A DNA stretch of 64,000 bases from Paenibacillus lactis (GCF_017873605.1 NZ_JAGGKI010000002.1:496001-560000); one strand, 5' to 3'. Counted from the first letter of the stretch, positions 9,641 through 18,779 are shown. The notes: a model not told the origin generated them from the letters alone. Numbers and translations: made by a program.

Positions 9641-10978
9641 TCACATGGCTTCAGTATTGCTCCGTCCCTTTTGCCTGCGTATACGCTCAAGAAGCCATAC
9701 GATATCGCTTTTTGAAATCATCCAATGACGCACTGCAACTCGATGCTTCAACGTATAAACCAGAAAAATGACCGACAATTCTATCAAAGCCGTAGCCAAC
9801 AAGGAGATAGCTGCCCCTTTGATACCCAGCAGCGGTATGAACAAATTCATAAACACGACGTTCAGTCCAAGCGTGGTCATCCGAATAATGGTCACTGCTC
9901 CGGGCTTGCCGATGGACATAAAACCTTGTGCCAAAATCCACGAAATACTGGTAATCGCGGTTTGGAAGATCAAAATCCGAAATACAGAGACCGCTTCCGC
10001 AAACGAGGGGCCGTATAAAAGAATCAGAAAATAGGGCGCAATTACAAATACCGCTGCCCCCACCATGAAGGTTATAACCGAACTGATGCGCGTTACTTTA
10101 AACGTTAGTCGCAAAGCTTCATCCTGCTGAAGGCCCGAAGCCTTGGGAAACAATACCGAGGTTATGGACCCCTGAATTGTGTTCAACATTTTGGCTAAGT
10201 TAAGTGACACCACATAAAGACCCAGGCTGCTTGGAGATAGCAGCCCTACCACTAAAATCTGGTCGATGTACCCGGAGAAGGTTCCGGCCACGTCCGTTCC
10301 GTAGGAACGGATGCCGTAGCCTAGCAGCTTTTTCCCGGACTTCGCCTTGTTTTTTTGCTTCAACCTGTAACGGGAGACGAGTTTAAATGTCGTCCAGACG
10401 GCGATCGGAATAGCCGGAAAGAGATATGCGACGGACGTAAGGAAAGGCGTAACGTGCCCGGTTGCAACAAGCGCACATAATAATATCAACGTTCCGAGCA
10501 CCGGAATATATCGCATAAAATTATAAAGACCGTACTCTCCCCTGGACTGTAAAGCTGCCGTATTGATGGTTCCGATCATGGCTACTGGAGACATGATCAA
10601 GGCCCACACGGCAAAATCAACGACTTCGCCGGAGTACCCCTTCATCCAGACAGGGATGATCACGGCTCCAACCGCCATGGCCACAAAACCAAGCAGCACA
10701 CTCATGTACAATGCCGTTACATAGAGGGAGCCCTGATCCTCATTTTTTTTCTTCATGTAATAAACAAGCGCCGCTGGAATCCCTAATGTCAAGGAATACG
10801 CCAGAAATCTAGGCCACATAATCATGGCCGCTTGCTCGCCTCGTCCCTCTGGCCCCAAGAACCTTGCAATTATTATGCCTGTCAGCACATTTAATCCAAG
10901 AATAAAGACATTGGATGCAAAGATTTGGACAACATTCCCAAGACTGCCTCTTTGTTTTACTGAATTCGTAAGTGCCAT
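9641..10978 (-). CDS. Oligosaccharide flippase, Wzx/PST family
   Basis: An integral membrane protein of 445 aa with about 12 predicted hydrophobic segments from the first (residues 15-40) to the last (near 400). The N-terminal ASNVFILGLNVLTGIIIARFLGPEGRG is the diagnostic opening of polysaccharide-type flippases, including the FLGPEGRG loop. It would move the undecaprenyl-linked repeat unit across the membrane for Wzy-dependent polymerisation. It fits with the polymerase at 12.9-14.4 kb and the Wzz-type gene at 18 kb. The start at 10978 lies 14 bp from the upstream glycosyltransferase. Confidence 0.9.
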   Translation of the reverse strand: MALTNSVKQRGSLGNVVQIFASNVFILGLNVLTGIIIARFLGPEGRGEQAAMIMWPRFLAYSLTLGIPAALVYYMKKKNEDQGSLYVTALYMSVLLGFVAMAVGAVIIPVWMKGYSGEVVDFAVWALIMSPVAMIGTINTAALQSRGEYGLYNFMRYIPVLGTLILLCALVATGHVTPFLTSVAYLFPAIPIAVWTTFKLVSRYRLKQKNKAKSGKKLLGYGIRSYGTDVAGTFSGYIDQILVVGLLSPSSLGLYVVSLNLAKMLNTIQGSITSVLFPKASGLQQDEALRLTFKVTRISSVITFMVGAAVFVIAPYFLILLYGPSFAEAVSVFRILIFQTAITSISWILAQGFMSIGKPGAVTIIRMTTLGLNVVFMNLFIPLLGIKGAAISLLATALIELSVIFLVYTLKHRVAVRHWMISKSDIVWLLERIRRQKGRSNTEAM

Positions 10979-10992
10979 TTATACGTATCCCT

Positions 10993-12144
10993 TCAGGCCT
11001 GATTAACGGTCTCAAATTTAGGATGCATCGCATAATGAAACAATCGTAAATATTTGCCGGACATATGCTCCCAAGAATGGCTCTCCGCATCCTCCCTCGC
11101 CTTGACCGCCATCATTTCCAAACGCTCTTTATTAGAGGACAGTTCCCGAAGCGCCCGTACCAACGCAGAAGTATCGTCCGGATCTTCAATTACAACGGCG
11201 GATTGATCGGACAGCAGTTCCACAACTCCACAACGGTTGCTTGTGATCACGGGCAGTCCAGAAGCCATCGCCTCCAGGATAACAAGAGAGAAGGGCTCGT
11301 ACCTGGAAGGAAAAATAAATAAATCGGCGAGCGACATCATGTCTGCGATATCCCGCCGGTACCCCAGGAAGTGAACACGGTCGCTAATTCCAAGCTGCTC
11401 GGCTAACTGGGGATACGGGCTTCTCTCGGTATATCCGAGTACAATAAGCTCAATATCCTTGACCTCGGCCAGCGCTGCCAGGACTGTATCTAGGTTTTTT
11501 CTCCTCGATCTCAAATCACCGGCGAACAGCGCATAGGTTCGATCATCGGCCAAATAATAATCGGCCCGGTTTACAGTTCGGGGATAAAATTCATTCAGGT
11601 CAACTCCATTGGGAATGACCGCAATCCGTTGAGCCTCTACCCGTGCATCCTGTACCAGCTCTTGCTTGACCTGCTGCGACACCGCTATAATTTGCCTCGT
11701 CCTTCTTAGGGCATACCGTTCCAGGAATGCATTCAATCCGTTATAAATCAATTGATAGAAGCTTCTAGCATTTTTATGTTCCCGGAATGGATGATACCAG
11801 GACTTTATCCATGCGCTATGAACGAAGTGAATACAGTTAATGTCGGAGCGGGCATACGTGATGAAACCGTTCACCACGACAAGATCTATCTTGCTTCGGT
11901 TCATCCAAATCCAAATTGCTGAAATCAAGGCGAACCACTGGTATTGAAGCAGAAGCGTCGGGATCCTTCTCGTTCCTCTCTTAAGCCAAGTCACTTGGGG
12001 ATGTCCTTGGAGCTCCTCTGCCAATTCGGAGCATATAATGCTTACTTCGTGCCCCTCCGTTATTGCTTTCACGATGACCTCGTAGTTGACTCTTCCTTGA
12101 CCGTCTCCCTTCTTCACCTTGTGCGTAACGAAACAGATCTTCAT
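10993..12144 (-). CDS. Glycosyltransferase family 4
   Basis: A 383-aa GT-B enzyme. The N-terminus KICFVTHKVKKGDGQGRVN contains the glycine loop, the middle has VIPNGVDLNEFYP typical of mannosyl or glucosyl GT4 enzymes, and EPFSLVILEAMASGLP is the E-x7-E donor motif. Its start overlaps the end of the SGNH hydrolase gene by 4 bp, indicating translational coupling. It is part of the EPS assembly set; the linkage formed is not predictable. Confidence 0.88.
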   Translation of the reverse strand: MKICFVTHKVKKGDGQGRVNYEVIVKAITEGHEVSIICSELAEELQGHPQVTWLKRGTRRIPTLLLQYQWFALISAIWIWMNRSKIDLVVVNGFITYARSDINCIHFVHSAWIKSWYHPFREHKNARSFYQLIYNGLNAFLERYALRRTRQIIAVSQQVKQELVQDARVEAQRIAVIPNGVDLNEFYPRTVNRADYYLADDRTYALFAGDLRSRRKNLDTVLAALAEVKDIELIVLGYTERSPYPQLAEQLGISDRVHFLGYRRDIADMMSLADLFIFPSRYEPFSLVILEAMASGLPVITSNRCGVVELLSDQSAVVIEDPDDTSALVRALRELSSNKERLEMMAVKAREDAESHSWEHMSGKYLRLFHYAMHPKFETVNQA

Positions 12145-12932
12145 CCGCTTACCTCTCTCATTACATGCATACGTTCATCATCTATTAGCGAGTACTTCAC
12201 GATTGTGTCCATGAGAGCCTCGGCAATTTTGTTATGCCCTCCCTCATTCGGGTGGAAGCGATCCTCGAAATAATCATCCCATCGATGTAACTTGGTTGAC
12301 GAATCGCACATGAACACCCGGTTTGTCGATTTGCTGTTTTCATAAATGTCCCGAAGTGCATCGCGGTACTTCTGCATGGAAGCCGGAGATCCGGGGAAAT
12401 ACCTTTCTTCGATATCGCCTGGGGTAAGAAGGATTATTTTCGTTTTTTGATTATGACCCAGCACGTTAAGAATGAAGTCCGTGGTGTGTTGCTTAAATTC
12501 ATCGACACTCATCCATGGCCTGCCTCCCAAGGTTTTAATGAGGATTACCTTCACCCTCCACCGGAGACTCGACTCCAATTTCTCTAGCCACACTTTAGGC
12601 TTTCGTCTTGAGAAATAAGGCCTTGGATCCATCCAGCCCGGCTTCCTCCATCGTTTCGGTAAAAATCTAAGATGCTTTTTCTGTTCCCTGACTACAGACT
12701 CCGTAATTCCATGCGCGAATATAATAATCTCGGGCTGCATTTCCATCAGTTTTTTTTCATATTTCATTCTGGATTCATGAACCTGCATGGCACTCCCTGC
12801 AAGATTCATGAGTTGAACGGATTGGGCATATAGCGATTGGAGCTTACTTTGCAATAAATTCCCGTAAGACCTGCCATATTTACTAACACCTAGCCCTTGT
12901 GTAACGGAATCGCCCAAACAAACGATTAACAC
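12141..12932 (-). CDS. SGNH/GDSL-family hydrolase
   Basis: A 263-aa protein with the block I motif CLGDSVTQG at residues 5-13 (nucleophilic Ser), and near the C-terminus a RFHPNEGGHNKIAEAL stretch matching block V with its catalytic Asp/His neighbourhood. Such proteins in EPS operons usually remove or transfer acyl groups on sugars (family knowledge); no signal peptide is seen, so a cytoplasmic or membrane-face role is likely. The start is a GTG at 12932, preceded by GGAGGG; the longer frame to 13010 is a shadow of the polymerase gene. It overlaps the following glycosyltransferase by 4 bp. Confidence 0.82.
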   Translation of the reverse strand: MLIVCLGDSVTQGLGVSKYGRSYGNLLQSKLQSLYAQSVQLMNLAGSAMQVHESRMKYEKKLMEMQPEIIIFAHGITESVVREQKKHLRFLPKRWRKPGWMDPRPYFSRRKPKVWLEKLESSLRWRVKVILIKTLGGRPWMSVDEFKQHTTDFILNVLGHNQKTKIILLTPGDIEERYFPGSPASMQKYRDALRDIYENSKSTNRVFMCDSSTKLHRWDDYFEDRFHPNEGGHNKIAEALMDTIVKYSLIDDERMHVMREVSG

Positions 12933-12933
12933 G

Positions 12934-14367
12934 CTATATTCCCTCCTCTCCTGGCCTTGGCAAGTAGACAAGCGAAATAACCAACAAAAGAATAAATCCG
13001 CTAAAACCACTTAAAACGTTGCTCCCCATAAGCAGCAACAATGTAGCTGTAATAGCTGCGAAGGATATCGGAGAATACATCCTTTCAGTCCGACTCGATT
13101 TATATAGATAAATTAGAAGGTAAATGAGTACGCTAACGACCCCTAACCCCAAAGGCAAACCAAAGGTATAAAATACATTCAAATAGCCGTTATCGAATAC
13201 CGTCAGCGTATCCGAATTCTGGGTTAATTTCGCCCCTAACCCGGAGCTGCCAAGCCCCATGCCAACCGGATTTGCTAGAACTGCTGAGAAGATGTGCGTA
13301 GAAAAATGAAGCCGCTCATTGAAGGAATGGTCCTCTTCAAGGGACCCGAACGTATCGATGCGAGAAGCCACCTGGCTTGCCCCCGGCAGAACAGGCAGCA
13401 GGAATTGATAGGCGAGCACGATGACAATCCCGAGCATAAGCAGCTGCAATTTGCTCTTTAACTGAGAACGAAGAAAGTAGGCTAATATCATCAAAACATA
13501 AGCAATCCAACCAATGCGGACAAGGGTTAGCAGTAGAGCGAAGGCTACGAGCAAGAGCCCGACTACTCCGAACGCCCTCCACCTCTTTTGAACCGTCATA
13601 ATGGCCAGTGCCAGGGCAAGAAATACCCCGGTAGGCCCTGGGGAATTTAGCAACGAAAATACCCTGAATTTTTGAGGCTCCGCAGGACCGATGGATTTCA
13701 TCTCGGAACTGGTCATCCAGAAGTGATCCCATGGAGGAAGGACCATGTACTGATAGATTCCGTATGCTGCAACGATTACGGCAAGATATCCGAAGCTGCG
13801 AAGCCATTGATCTCGTACATCCCGGCCAAAGCGGCTTACGCTTACATAAGCCAGGACAAGAAACGGCACAACGTAATTCAATAGGTCAAATACGGATGAA
13901 AATCCGTATTTTAGAAAGCCGACGCCAAAACCATAAATCAAGGCAGCCCCTAAAATTTTTAAGAGGATGCCCACTTTACGGTCCAATTGTTTCATGTTTT
14001 TGATAATTGGAATTAACATGGTCAAGCTCACGCAATAAGGAATGAGCGAGATTAATGATGTATCGGTATATGAGCGAAAGGACCAATCGAGCAGTCGCCT
14101 CAGTTCCGGGCTTACGACCCACATCAACAACGCATATGGAACTAACGCATGAGGGCGTTTAAAGTGTATGCGCAGGGCCGCCATCATACTGAGGATGAGA
14201 AGCGTAAATTCCAAGAGCCTCATATGAAGCGAGCCCGTCGCCCCAGCAACGCCGACCATCCCCCCAAGAGCGATTACACACGCCAGTAGGATCAAGCGCC
14301 TAAGGCCCGCTGGCAGTGCCGATGCGCTTATTCCAAAGATCCTCTCCATGTTCTCCAACCATCCCAT
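12934..14367 (-). CDS. O-antigen ligase/polymerase family membrane protein (Wzy-like)
   Basis: A 477-aa protein with at least ten hydrophobic segments and a long extracytoplasmic loop around residues 320-380 that includes GMGLGSSGLG, as in the Wzy_C/O-antigen ligase family. In a Wzx/Wzy system it would polymerise repeat units on the outer membrane face. The start at 14367 overlaps the preceding GT2 gene by 40 bp; a second ATG at 14349 with GGAG three bases upstream is an alternative start. No other polymerase candidate is in the operon. Confidence 0.85.
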   Translation of the reverse strand: MGWLENMERIFGISASALPAGLRRLILLACVIALGGMVGVAGATGSLHMRLLEFTLLILSMMAALRIHFKRPHALVPYALLMWVVSPELRRLLDWSFRSYTDTSLISLIPYCVSLTMLIPIIKNMKQLDRKVGILLKILGAALIYGFGVGFLKYGFSSVFDLLNYVVPFLVLAYVSVSRFGRDVRDQWLRSFGYLAVIVAAYGIYQYMVLPPWDHFWMTSSEMKSIGPAEPQKFRVFSLLNSPGPTGVFLALALAIMTVQKRWRAFGVVGLLLVAFALLLTLVRIGWIAYVLMILAYFLRSQLKSKLQLLMLGIVIVLAYQFLLPVLPGASQVASRIDTFGSLEEDHSFNERLHFSTHIFSAVLANPVGMGLGSSGLGAKLTQNSDTLTVFDNGYLNVFYTFGLPLGLGVVSVLIYLLIYLYKSSRTERMYSPISFAAITATLLLLMGSNVLSGFSGFILLLVISLVYLPRPGEEGI

Positions 14368-15257
14368 CTGCCTTTATAGGCCAGCCATACTTTTTTTAAC
14401 GCTGCCGTTCGTTCTCGGGGAAGCAACCGCAGGAACTGAATGATTCCTGGCGAAGCCTTACTCCCGACTATAAGCACCCACAAGACGTACAGCGCTCGAT
14501 GGCACGTGCCGAAATGCTTCAATACGGCATACGTTTCGTTATGCACCGCATTCAAAAAGGCGGTCTCGTTAAAGCTGTTCCGTTGATCCTCGTCGAAACG
14601 TTCGGCCGGAAAATGATCCACGCATACCGTAGGGTCGTAAATCAGCTTCCACCCCTTCTTTTTCACAGCCAGGCTAAATTCCAGCTCGTTATGAACCTGT
14701 GCGCCCGTCCCCTTCATCCGCTCGTCAAAGGCTAAGCCACAGATGGCCTCTCTTCGGAAGCTCATATTCGCACCTTTCAGAATATCCACTTCCCGGGCGC
14801 TGCCAATGCCTACATGATGATTGCCGATGATTCTGCCATAGGGTTTGATGATACCAACCTGCTGTTTTCCCGCTGGAATCTCATGTCCGCGTAAAAACAC
14901 GATATCTCTGCCCCCTACGCCTCCGATTTCCGAGTTCGACGCATAATGCCGCTCAAGTTGTTCAAGCCAATTCGTATGAGGAACGGTATCATCATCGGTT
15001 AGTACGATAATCGAGCCCGTACTCTGCCTGATCCCGGCATTCAGTGCGGCAATCACGCCGCTTCCCTCAATCAGCGCAATTTTTGTGTTTCGGATGTTCA
15101 AGGATCGAAGGTAATTCAATGTCCGTTCATCTGTATTTCTAACGACCAGCATAATCTCGTCCGGATATCTCGTTTGCCTTTGAATCCCTTCGAGGCAGTG
15201 TTGAAGAGCTTCCACACGCTTGTACGTTGGAATGATGACGCTAATTGTCATGTTCAT
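14328..15257 (-). CDS. Glycosyltransferase family 2
   Basis: A 309-aa GT-A glycosyltransferase, the only inverting GT2 in the operon. The N-terminus MTISVIIPTYKR is the classical GT2 opening and VLTDDDTVPH near residue 92 is the DxD metal/nucleotide-sugar site. A C-terminal hydrophobic stretch near 265-285 may associate with the membrane. The end overlaps the polymerase start, so expression is coupled. The donor is unknown; UDP-glucose is available from galU upstream. Confidence 0.88.
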   Translation of the reverse strand: MNMTISVIIPTYKRVEALQHCLEGIQRQTRYPDEIMLVVRNTDERTLNYLRSLNIRNTKIALIEGSGVIAALNAGIRQSTGSIIVLTDDDTVPHTNWLEQLERHYASNSEIGGVGGRDIVFLRGHEIPAGKQQVGIIKPYGRIIGNHHVGIGSAREVDILKGANMSFRREAICGLAFDERMKGTGAQVHNELEFSLAVKKKGWKLIYDPTVCVDHFPAERFDEDQRNSFNETAFLNAVHNETYAVLKHFGTCHRALYVLWVLIVGSKASPGIIQFLRLLPRERTAALKKVWLAYKGRWDGWRTWRGSLE

Positions 15258-15275
15258 TCTATATCCCCCCGCGAT

Positions 15276-15974
15276 CTAATAGGCGGAATTCGGAAAAACC
15301 ATAATCTTGACCGTTCGAAGCATGACCTTCACATCCAGCCATATTCCTCGGCGTTCGATATATTCCAAATCTAATGCCAGCATTTCCTGAAAACTTAAAT
15401 TGTTGCGTCCGCTCACCTGCCATAGACCCGTACAGCCGGGACTTACTCTCAATCGCAGTTTGTCATAGCTGCTGTACTGCATCACTTCTCTTGGCAAGGC
15501 CGGGCGAGGTCCTACCAACGACATCTCTCCACGAACGACATTCCACAGCTGCGGCAATTCGTCAATGCTGGTCTTCCGAATGAATTTACCGATTTTCGTA
15601 ATTCGGGGATCTTCTTTCATCTTAAACATGGCGCCGCTGATTTCATTCTGTTCCAGCAGCTTATCGAGCAGTTCCTCGGCATTGGATACCATTGAGCGGA
15701 ACTTGTACATCCGAAACGGCTTTTCGTCCTTACCGACACGGGTTTGATAAAAAAAAACGGACCCCTTCGGGTCCTCAAGCTTAATGAGTATCGATACGAT
15801 CAGGAAGAGCGGAGAAAGCAGAACAAGCCCAATAAGCGCGAACACGAAGTCCATCCCTCGCTTAATCAGCAAATACAGGACCTTGGATTTCTGGTCATCA
15901 AATGCGTAGTTCGCATAGTCCGAAGCTCCTTCAAAAACTGCGTCTGCTTCGTTCCGTTGCGGATTGGGGTACAT
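15276..15974 (-). CDS. Undecaprenyl-phosphate sugar phosphotransferase (initiating transferase)
   Basis: This enzyme should load the first sugar-1-phosphate onto undecaprenyl phosphate. The 232-aa protein has one strong membrane segment (about residues 38-62) and a PF02397 catalytic domain: QTRVGKDEKPFRMYKFRSM, then DELPQLWNVVRGEMSLVGPRP, then SPGCTGLWQVSGRNNL. The short form with a single helix is like EpsL/WecP-type transferases rather than five-helix WbaP. GAGGTGAACG precedes the ATG. It is the first glycan-building gene downstream of galU in the operon. Confidence 0.92.
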   Translation of the reverse strand: MYPNPQRNEADAVFEGASDYANYAFDDQKSKVLYLLIKRGMDFVFALIGLVLLSPLFLIVSILIKLEDPKGSVFFYQTRVGKDEKPFRMYKFRSMVSNAEELLDKLLEQNEISGAMFKMKEDPRITKIGKFIRKTSIDELPQLWNVVRGEMSLVGPRPALPREVMQYSSYDKLRLRVSPGCTGLWQVSGRNNLSFQEMLALDLEYIERRGIWLDVKVMLRTVKIMVFPNSAY

Positions 15975-15989
15975 CTGTCGTTCACCTCA

Positions 15990-16880
15990 TTAGCGATTTA
16001 TTTTGATGAGCTTCTCTCTCTCGAGAATCGTCTCCATCCCCTGCAGCAGAGGTGTTCGGAGCTCCTCGTTTTTCAACGCAAAATCAAGCGTCGTCATAAT
16101 GAAGCCTAGCTTCTCTCCTACGTCATATCGGGTTCCTTCGAAATCATAAGCGTACACGCCTTGGGTTTCGTTCAGCTTTTGAATAGCATCTGTCAGTTGA
16201 ATTTCGCCGCCGGCGCCTTCTTCCTGATGCTCCAAAAACTCGAAAATTTCCGGTGTCAATATGTATCTGCCCATGATGGCCAGTCGTGATGGTGCCTGCC
16301 CAACAGGCGGCTTCTCGACAAAATAATCCACTTGGTACAATCGATCGATTCGCTCTAGCGGTGCGACGATGCCGTAACGATGCGTCTGATCCTGGGAAAC
16401 CGTCTGAACTCCGATCATGGATTTCTGCGTCACTTCGAATTGCTGTGCAAGCTGCTGGATGCAAGGCGTCTGAGATTGTACAATATCATCGCCGAGCAGC
16501 ACGGCAAACGGCTCGTCGCCGATGAAATTGCGGGCGCACCACACAGCGTGCCCAAGTCCACGGGCTTCCTTCTGACGTATGTAGTGAATTTCAACATTCG
16601 AAGATCGGCGGACTTCGTCAAGCAAGTCGAATTTCCCCTTGCTGAACAAATTATGTTCAAGTTCGAACGCATGGTCAAAATGATCTTCGATAGCACGCTT
16701 GCCTTTGCCGGTCACAATGATAATGTCTTCAATCCCGGATGCCACCGCTTCTTCAACGATATATTGAATGGTCGGCTTATCCACGATTGGGAGCATCTCT
16801 TTCGGCATCGCCTTCGTGGCAGGCAAGAACCTTGTTCCCAGCCCAGCTGCGGGAATAATGGCTTTCTTTACTTTCTTCAT
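15990..16880 (-). CDS. galU: UTP-glucose-1-phosphate uridylyltransferase
   Basis: A 296-aa enzyme that makes UDP-glucose from UTP and glucose-1-phosphate. The N-terminus [20 protein letters not shown] is the nucleotidyltransferase signature; [13 protein letters not shown] and the FVEKP motif (around 190) follow the family pattern. The length is standard. Together with ugd it gives UDP-GlcA. It is the first gene after the structured intergenic region at 16.9-17.2 kb, so its expression may depend on read-through there. Confidence 0.95.
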   Translation of the reverse strand: MKKVKKAIIPAAGLGTRFLPATKAMPKEMLPIVDKPTIQYIVEEAVASGIEDIIIVTGKGKRAIEDHFDHAFELEHNLFSKGKFDLLDEVRRSSNVEIHYIRQKEARGLGHAVWCARNFIGDEPFAVLLGDDIVQSQTPCIQQLAQQFEVTQKSMIGVQTVSQDQTHRYGIVAPLERIDRLYQVDYFVEKPPVGQAPSRLAIMGRYILTPEIFEFLEHQEEGAGGEIQLTDAIQKLNETQGVYAYDFEGTRYDVGEKLGFIMTTLDFALKNEELRTPLLQGMETILEREKLIKINR

Positions 16881-16959
16881 CCTTCATTCACTCTCCAACT
16901 CTTTATATGGTATTTGTGCGATAATCCCATAACCCATGATCAGTGCTTCTATAGCAGAA

Positions 16960-17180
16960 GGGCTTAGCTATGTACTCTTCGAGTGAAAAGGACATAGCTA
17001 ATACTTCTTGAAAAGGGCATTGAACCCACCCTCACATCACACCCTCGACAATCATGTCTAAGGTCCTTTAGGACCCACAGTGTGACCGAGTGCCTACAGT
17101 GATAAAGGTGCAGTAGACATTACCTGTATTGTTGTAAGGGTTACAGCCTTTCTCTTTGATGAGCTAGTGCCCATTTGTGG
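16960..17180 (-). ncRNA. Structured intergenic RNA in the EPS operon; candidate EAR (epsC) processive antitermination element
   Basis: A 309-bp gap separates the BY-kinase gene from galU within a unidirectional operon. Its transcript can fold extensively. A 7-bp stem pairs 17114-17120 with 17054-17060 and encloses a GGUCC-UAAA-GGACC hairpin (17062-17075). A UGUAA-CCC-UUACA hairpin (17133-17145) lies upstream. A 10-bp inverted repeat (16964-16973 with 16992-17001) lies downstream. The EAR element of Bacillales lies at exactly this operon position, after the co-polymerase and kinase genes, and promotes read-through of long eps operons. Position and structure support the call; the family consensus was not compared, so it could be another leader or attenuator. 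Confidence 0.5.
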
Positions 17181-17189
17181 AAGAGGAGT

Positions 17190-17831
17190 TTAAACCACCC
17201 GATTGAGGACAATACCGAGCATGCGGGCATTCACATGGTCCAGTTGTTCCTTCGCCTTCTTGAGATGATCTTTCTTTACCTTGCCGGCCGCGGCGACCAT
17301 AATGACGCCGTCACATAAAGCACTGACGATGACGCTATCCGACACGGATAAGACAGATGGCGTATCGACGAGAATGACGTCGTATTGATCTTTTATCTGA
17401 TGAAGCAGCTCGCGCATTCCCGAAGAATCGATTAATTCCGAGGGATTGGCAGGAACCGGGCCTGAAGGAAGGAGCCAAAGGTTGTCGATCGATGTCTTTT
17501 GAACGGATTCCTGAATGCTCGAATGACCAGTCAGTAGCGAACTTAAGCCCTGATGATTTATCTGGGAAAACACGCGATGCAGTGAGGGCTTGCGCAAATC
17601 CGCGTCGATTAGAAGCACCTTTTTGCCTTCCTGAGCGTAGGTAACGGCCAGATTACTTATGGTTGTGGTTTTTCCTTCCCCTGGCTGAGAAGAAGTTACC
17701 ATTACCGTCTTAAGTTCCTGGTCCTTGGAGAAAAACGGGATTTTGGTACGAAGAAGACGATATACCTCTGAAATGGATGATTTAGGGTTGTGTGATACGA
17801 TCAAGCTGCCCTCACTGATTGAGCGTCGCAT
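17190..17831 (-). CDS. BY-type capsular tyrosine kinase (CpsD/EpsB/YwqD family) without Tyr-rich tail
   Basis: A 213-aa P-loop ATPase that would control chain export with the Wzz-type protein at the membrane. It has Walker A SQPGEGKTTTISNLA, Walker A' VLLIDADLRKPSLH and Walker B DVILVDTPS. ATG 17831 is chosen because AGGTGAG lies 8 bases upstream; a GTG at 17843 is in frame. It overlaps the co-polymerase gene by 20 bp. Oddly the protein ends at GIVLNRVV, where relatives continue into a cluster of tyrosines that is autophosphorylated. No Tyr codons follow in the other frames before 17150, so this does not look like a frameshift. Confidence 0.9.
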   Translation of the reverse strand: MRRSISEGSLIVSHNPKSSISEVYRLLRTKIPFFSKDQELKTVMVTSSQPGEGKTTTISNLAVTYAQEGKKVLLIDADLRKPSLHRVFSQINHQGLSSLLTGHSSIQESVQKTSIDNLWLLPSGPVPANPSELIDSSGMRELLHQIKDQYDVILVDTPSVLSVSDSVIVSALCDGVIMVAAAGKVKKDHLKKAKEQLDHVNARMLGIVLNRVV

Positions 17832-18558
17832 ATTGGCTCTCACCTGCCTTTTGTTTTTGGACGGCTTTCCCTCTGGCTGATTTTTTCAGATCGCCTTTGC
17901 CGATTTTGCCTACGACGGCTAGAACAGGAACATCCATAATTTCAATAATTTCGGCTTCCGTCTTGAGCGTATCGTCCAGATAATCCAGAAGGAATACGAA
18001 CCCTATGGCCAGTACGAGGGAAACAACGAAGCTGATTAGCAAATTCATAAAAGGATTGAAGTTAATCGGGGCAGGAGCAGCTGACGTGTCGGCCTCGCTA
18101 AGTATTGTGATATTATCGATGTTCATAATGTTCGGAATTTCCTCTTTGAATACGGTGGAGACAGCATTGACGACCTTGGCGGCCTTGGCGTAGGACGTGT
18201 CCTGGTAAACCAAATTCATGACCTGCGAATTACTTGCTGAAGTAACGGATATTTTAGCGGCCAGCACCCCAGGACTCTCGCCAAGGCCCGGATATTGCTG
18301 GACAACTTTATTCATGACAGCTGACGACTTAATAATCTCCTTATAGGAATTAATGAGAAAAATGCTGGTTTGGATCGTACTTGCATTGAGTGGTCCATCA
18401 CCCGATGATTGGTTGACGATCAGCTTTGCGTTTGCCGCATAGATCGGTGTCGTAAAGTAGAAGCTTTTGACACTTGCCGCGGCCATCGCTACGAGGACGA
18501 TTACAGCGATCAACCACCATTTTTTCTGGATAATTCGAAAATACTGCTTGAGTTCCAT
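17812..18558 (-). CDS. Polysaccharide co-polymerase, Wzz/CapA family (EpsA/YwqC-like)
   Basis: A 248-aa membrane protein with a transmembrane helix at residues 15-35, an extracytoplasmic Wzz domain, and a second helix near 172-192 followed by a cytoplasmic tail rich in Lys, the usual activator region for the BY-kinase. It sets chain length and is first in the operon. The ATG at 18558 directly follows AAGGAG with no spacer, which is an unusual geometry; no better start is in frame. Its promoter with an operator in the spacer lies about 140 bp upstream. Confidence 0.9.
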   Translation of the reverse strand: MELKQYFRIIQKKWWLIAVIVLVAMAAASVKSFYFTTPIYAANAKLIVNQSSGDGPLNASTIQTSIFLINSYKEIIKSSAVMNKVVQQYPGLGESPGVLAAKISVTSASNSQVMNLVYQDTSYAKAAKVVNAVSTVFKEEIPNIMNIDNITILSEADTSAAPAPINFNPFMNLLISFVVSLVLAIGFVFLLDYLDDTLKTEAEIIEIMDVPVLAVVGKIGKGDLKKSARGKAVQKQKAGESQYATLNQ

Positions 18559-18661
18559 CTCCTTAGCAGCCCCCCGTTGAAATCTGAATTGGATATTACG
18601 CTGGCCTTGAGGCCTTTCGACGCATAACCGGGATGAGGACTAAGCCTGCAGCCCCTCTTTT

Positions 18662-18676
18662 GCTACATTTCGTATA
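18662..18676. promoter_or_regulatory. Degenerate operator copy just downstream of the EPS transcription start
   Basis: GCTACA-TTT-CGTATA matches 9 of 12 arm positions of GATACA-N3-TGTATC. Its centre is 36 bp from the main EPS operator, close to the 34-bp spacing of the two lasso promoter copies. The matching spacing is the main reason to list it. Confidence 0.35.
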
Positions 18677-18690
18677 CATTTATATCCCAT

Positions 18691-18719
18691 AATTTACGAT
18701 ACACTTTGTATCATGTCAA
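18691..18719 (-). promoter_or_regulatory. EPS operon sigma-A promoter with an operator filling the spacer
   Basis: On the minus strand TTGACA (18719-18714) is a perfect -35 box, then a 17-base spacer, then TAAATT (18696-18691) as -10. Fifteen of the spacer bases are the perfect inverted repeat GATACAAAGTGTATC. A protein bound there would block polymerase, so a repressor is the simplest reading; spacer-binding activators of the MerR type usually need a longer spacer. Confidence 0.75.
18698..18712. promoter_or_regulatory. Operator GATACA-CTT-TGTATC (perfect 6-bp arms)
   Basis: A perfect inverted repeat between the -35 and -10 boxes of the EPS promoter. The same repeat is at 20998-21012, with close variants at 18749-18763, 21538-21552 and 21572-21586. 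Confidence 0.75.
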
Positions 18720-18748
18720 GGCTAATTTTCATGAATTTTCATTTACAG

Positions 18749-18763
18749 GAGACAAAATGTATC
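18749..18763. promoter_or_regulatory. Operator variant GAGACA-AAA-TGTATC
   Basis: One mismatch from the inverted repeat consensus. Its centre is 51 bp upstream of the copy in the EPS promoter spacer, so it may be an auxiliary site. It is next to the cre-like site. Confidence 0.55.
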
Positions 18764-18765
18764 GC

Positions 18766-18779
18766 TGTTAGCGCTTTCG
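18766..18779. promoter_or_regulatory. cre-like site (CcpA) upstream of EPS promoter
   Basis: On the minus strand CGAAAGCGCTAACA matches 13 of 14 positions of the consensus TGWAANCGNTNWCA. It lies about 50 bp upstream of the EPS -35 box, a position compatible with activation or DNA looping by CcpA. The link is inferred from the motif only. Confidence 0.35.
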
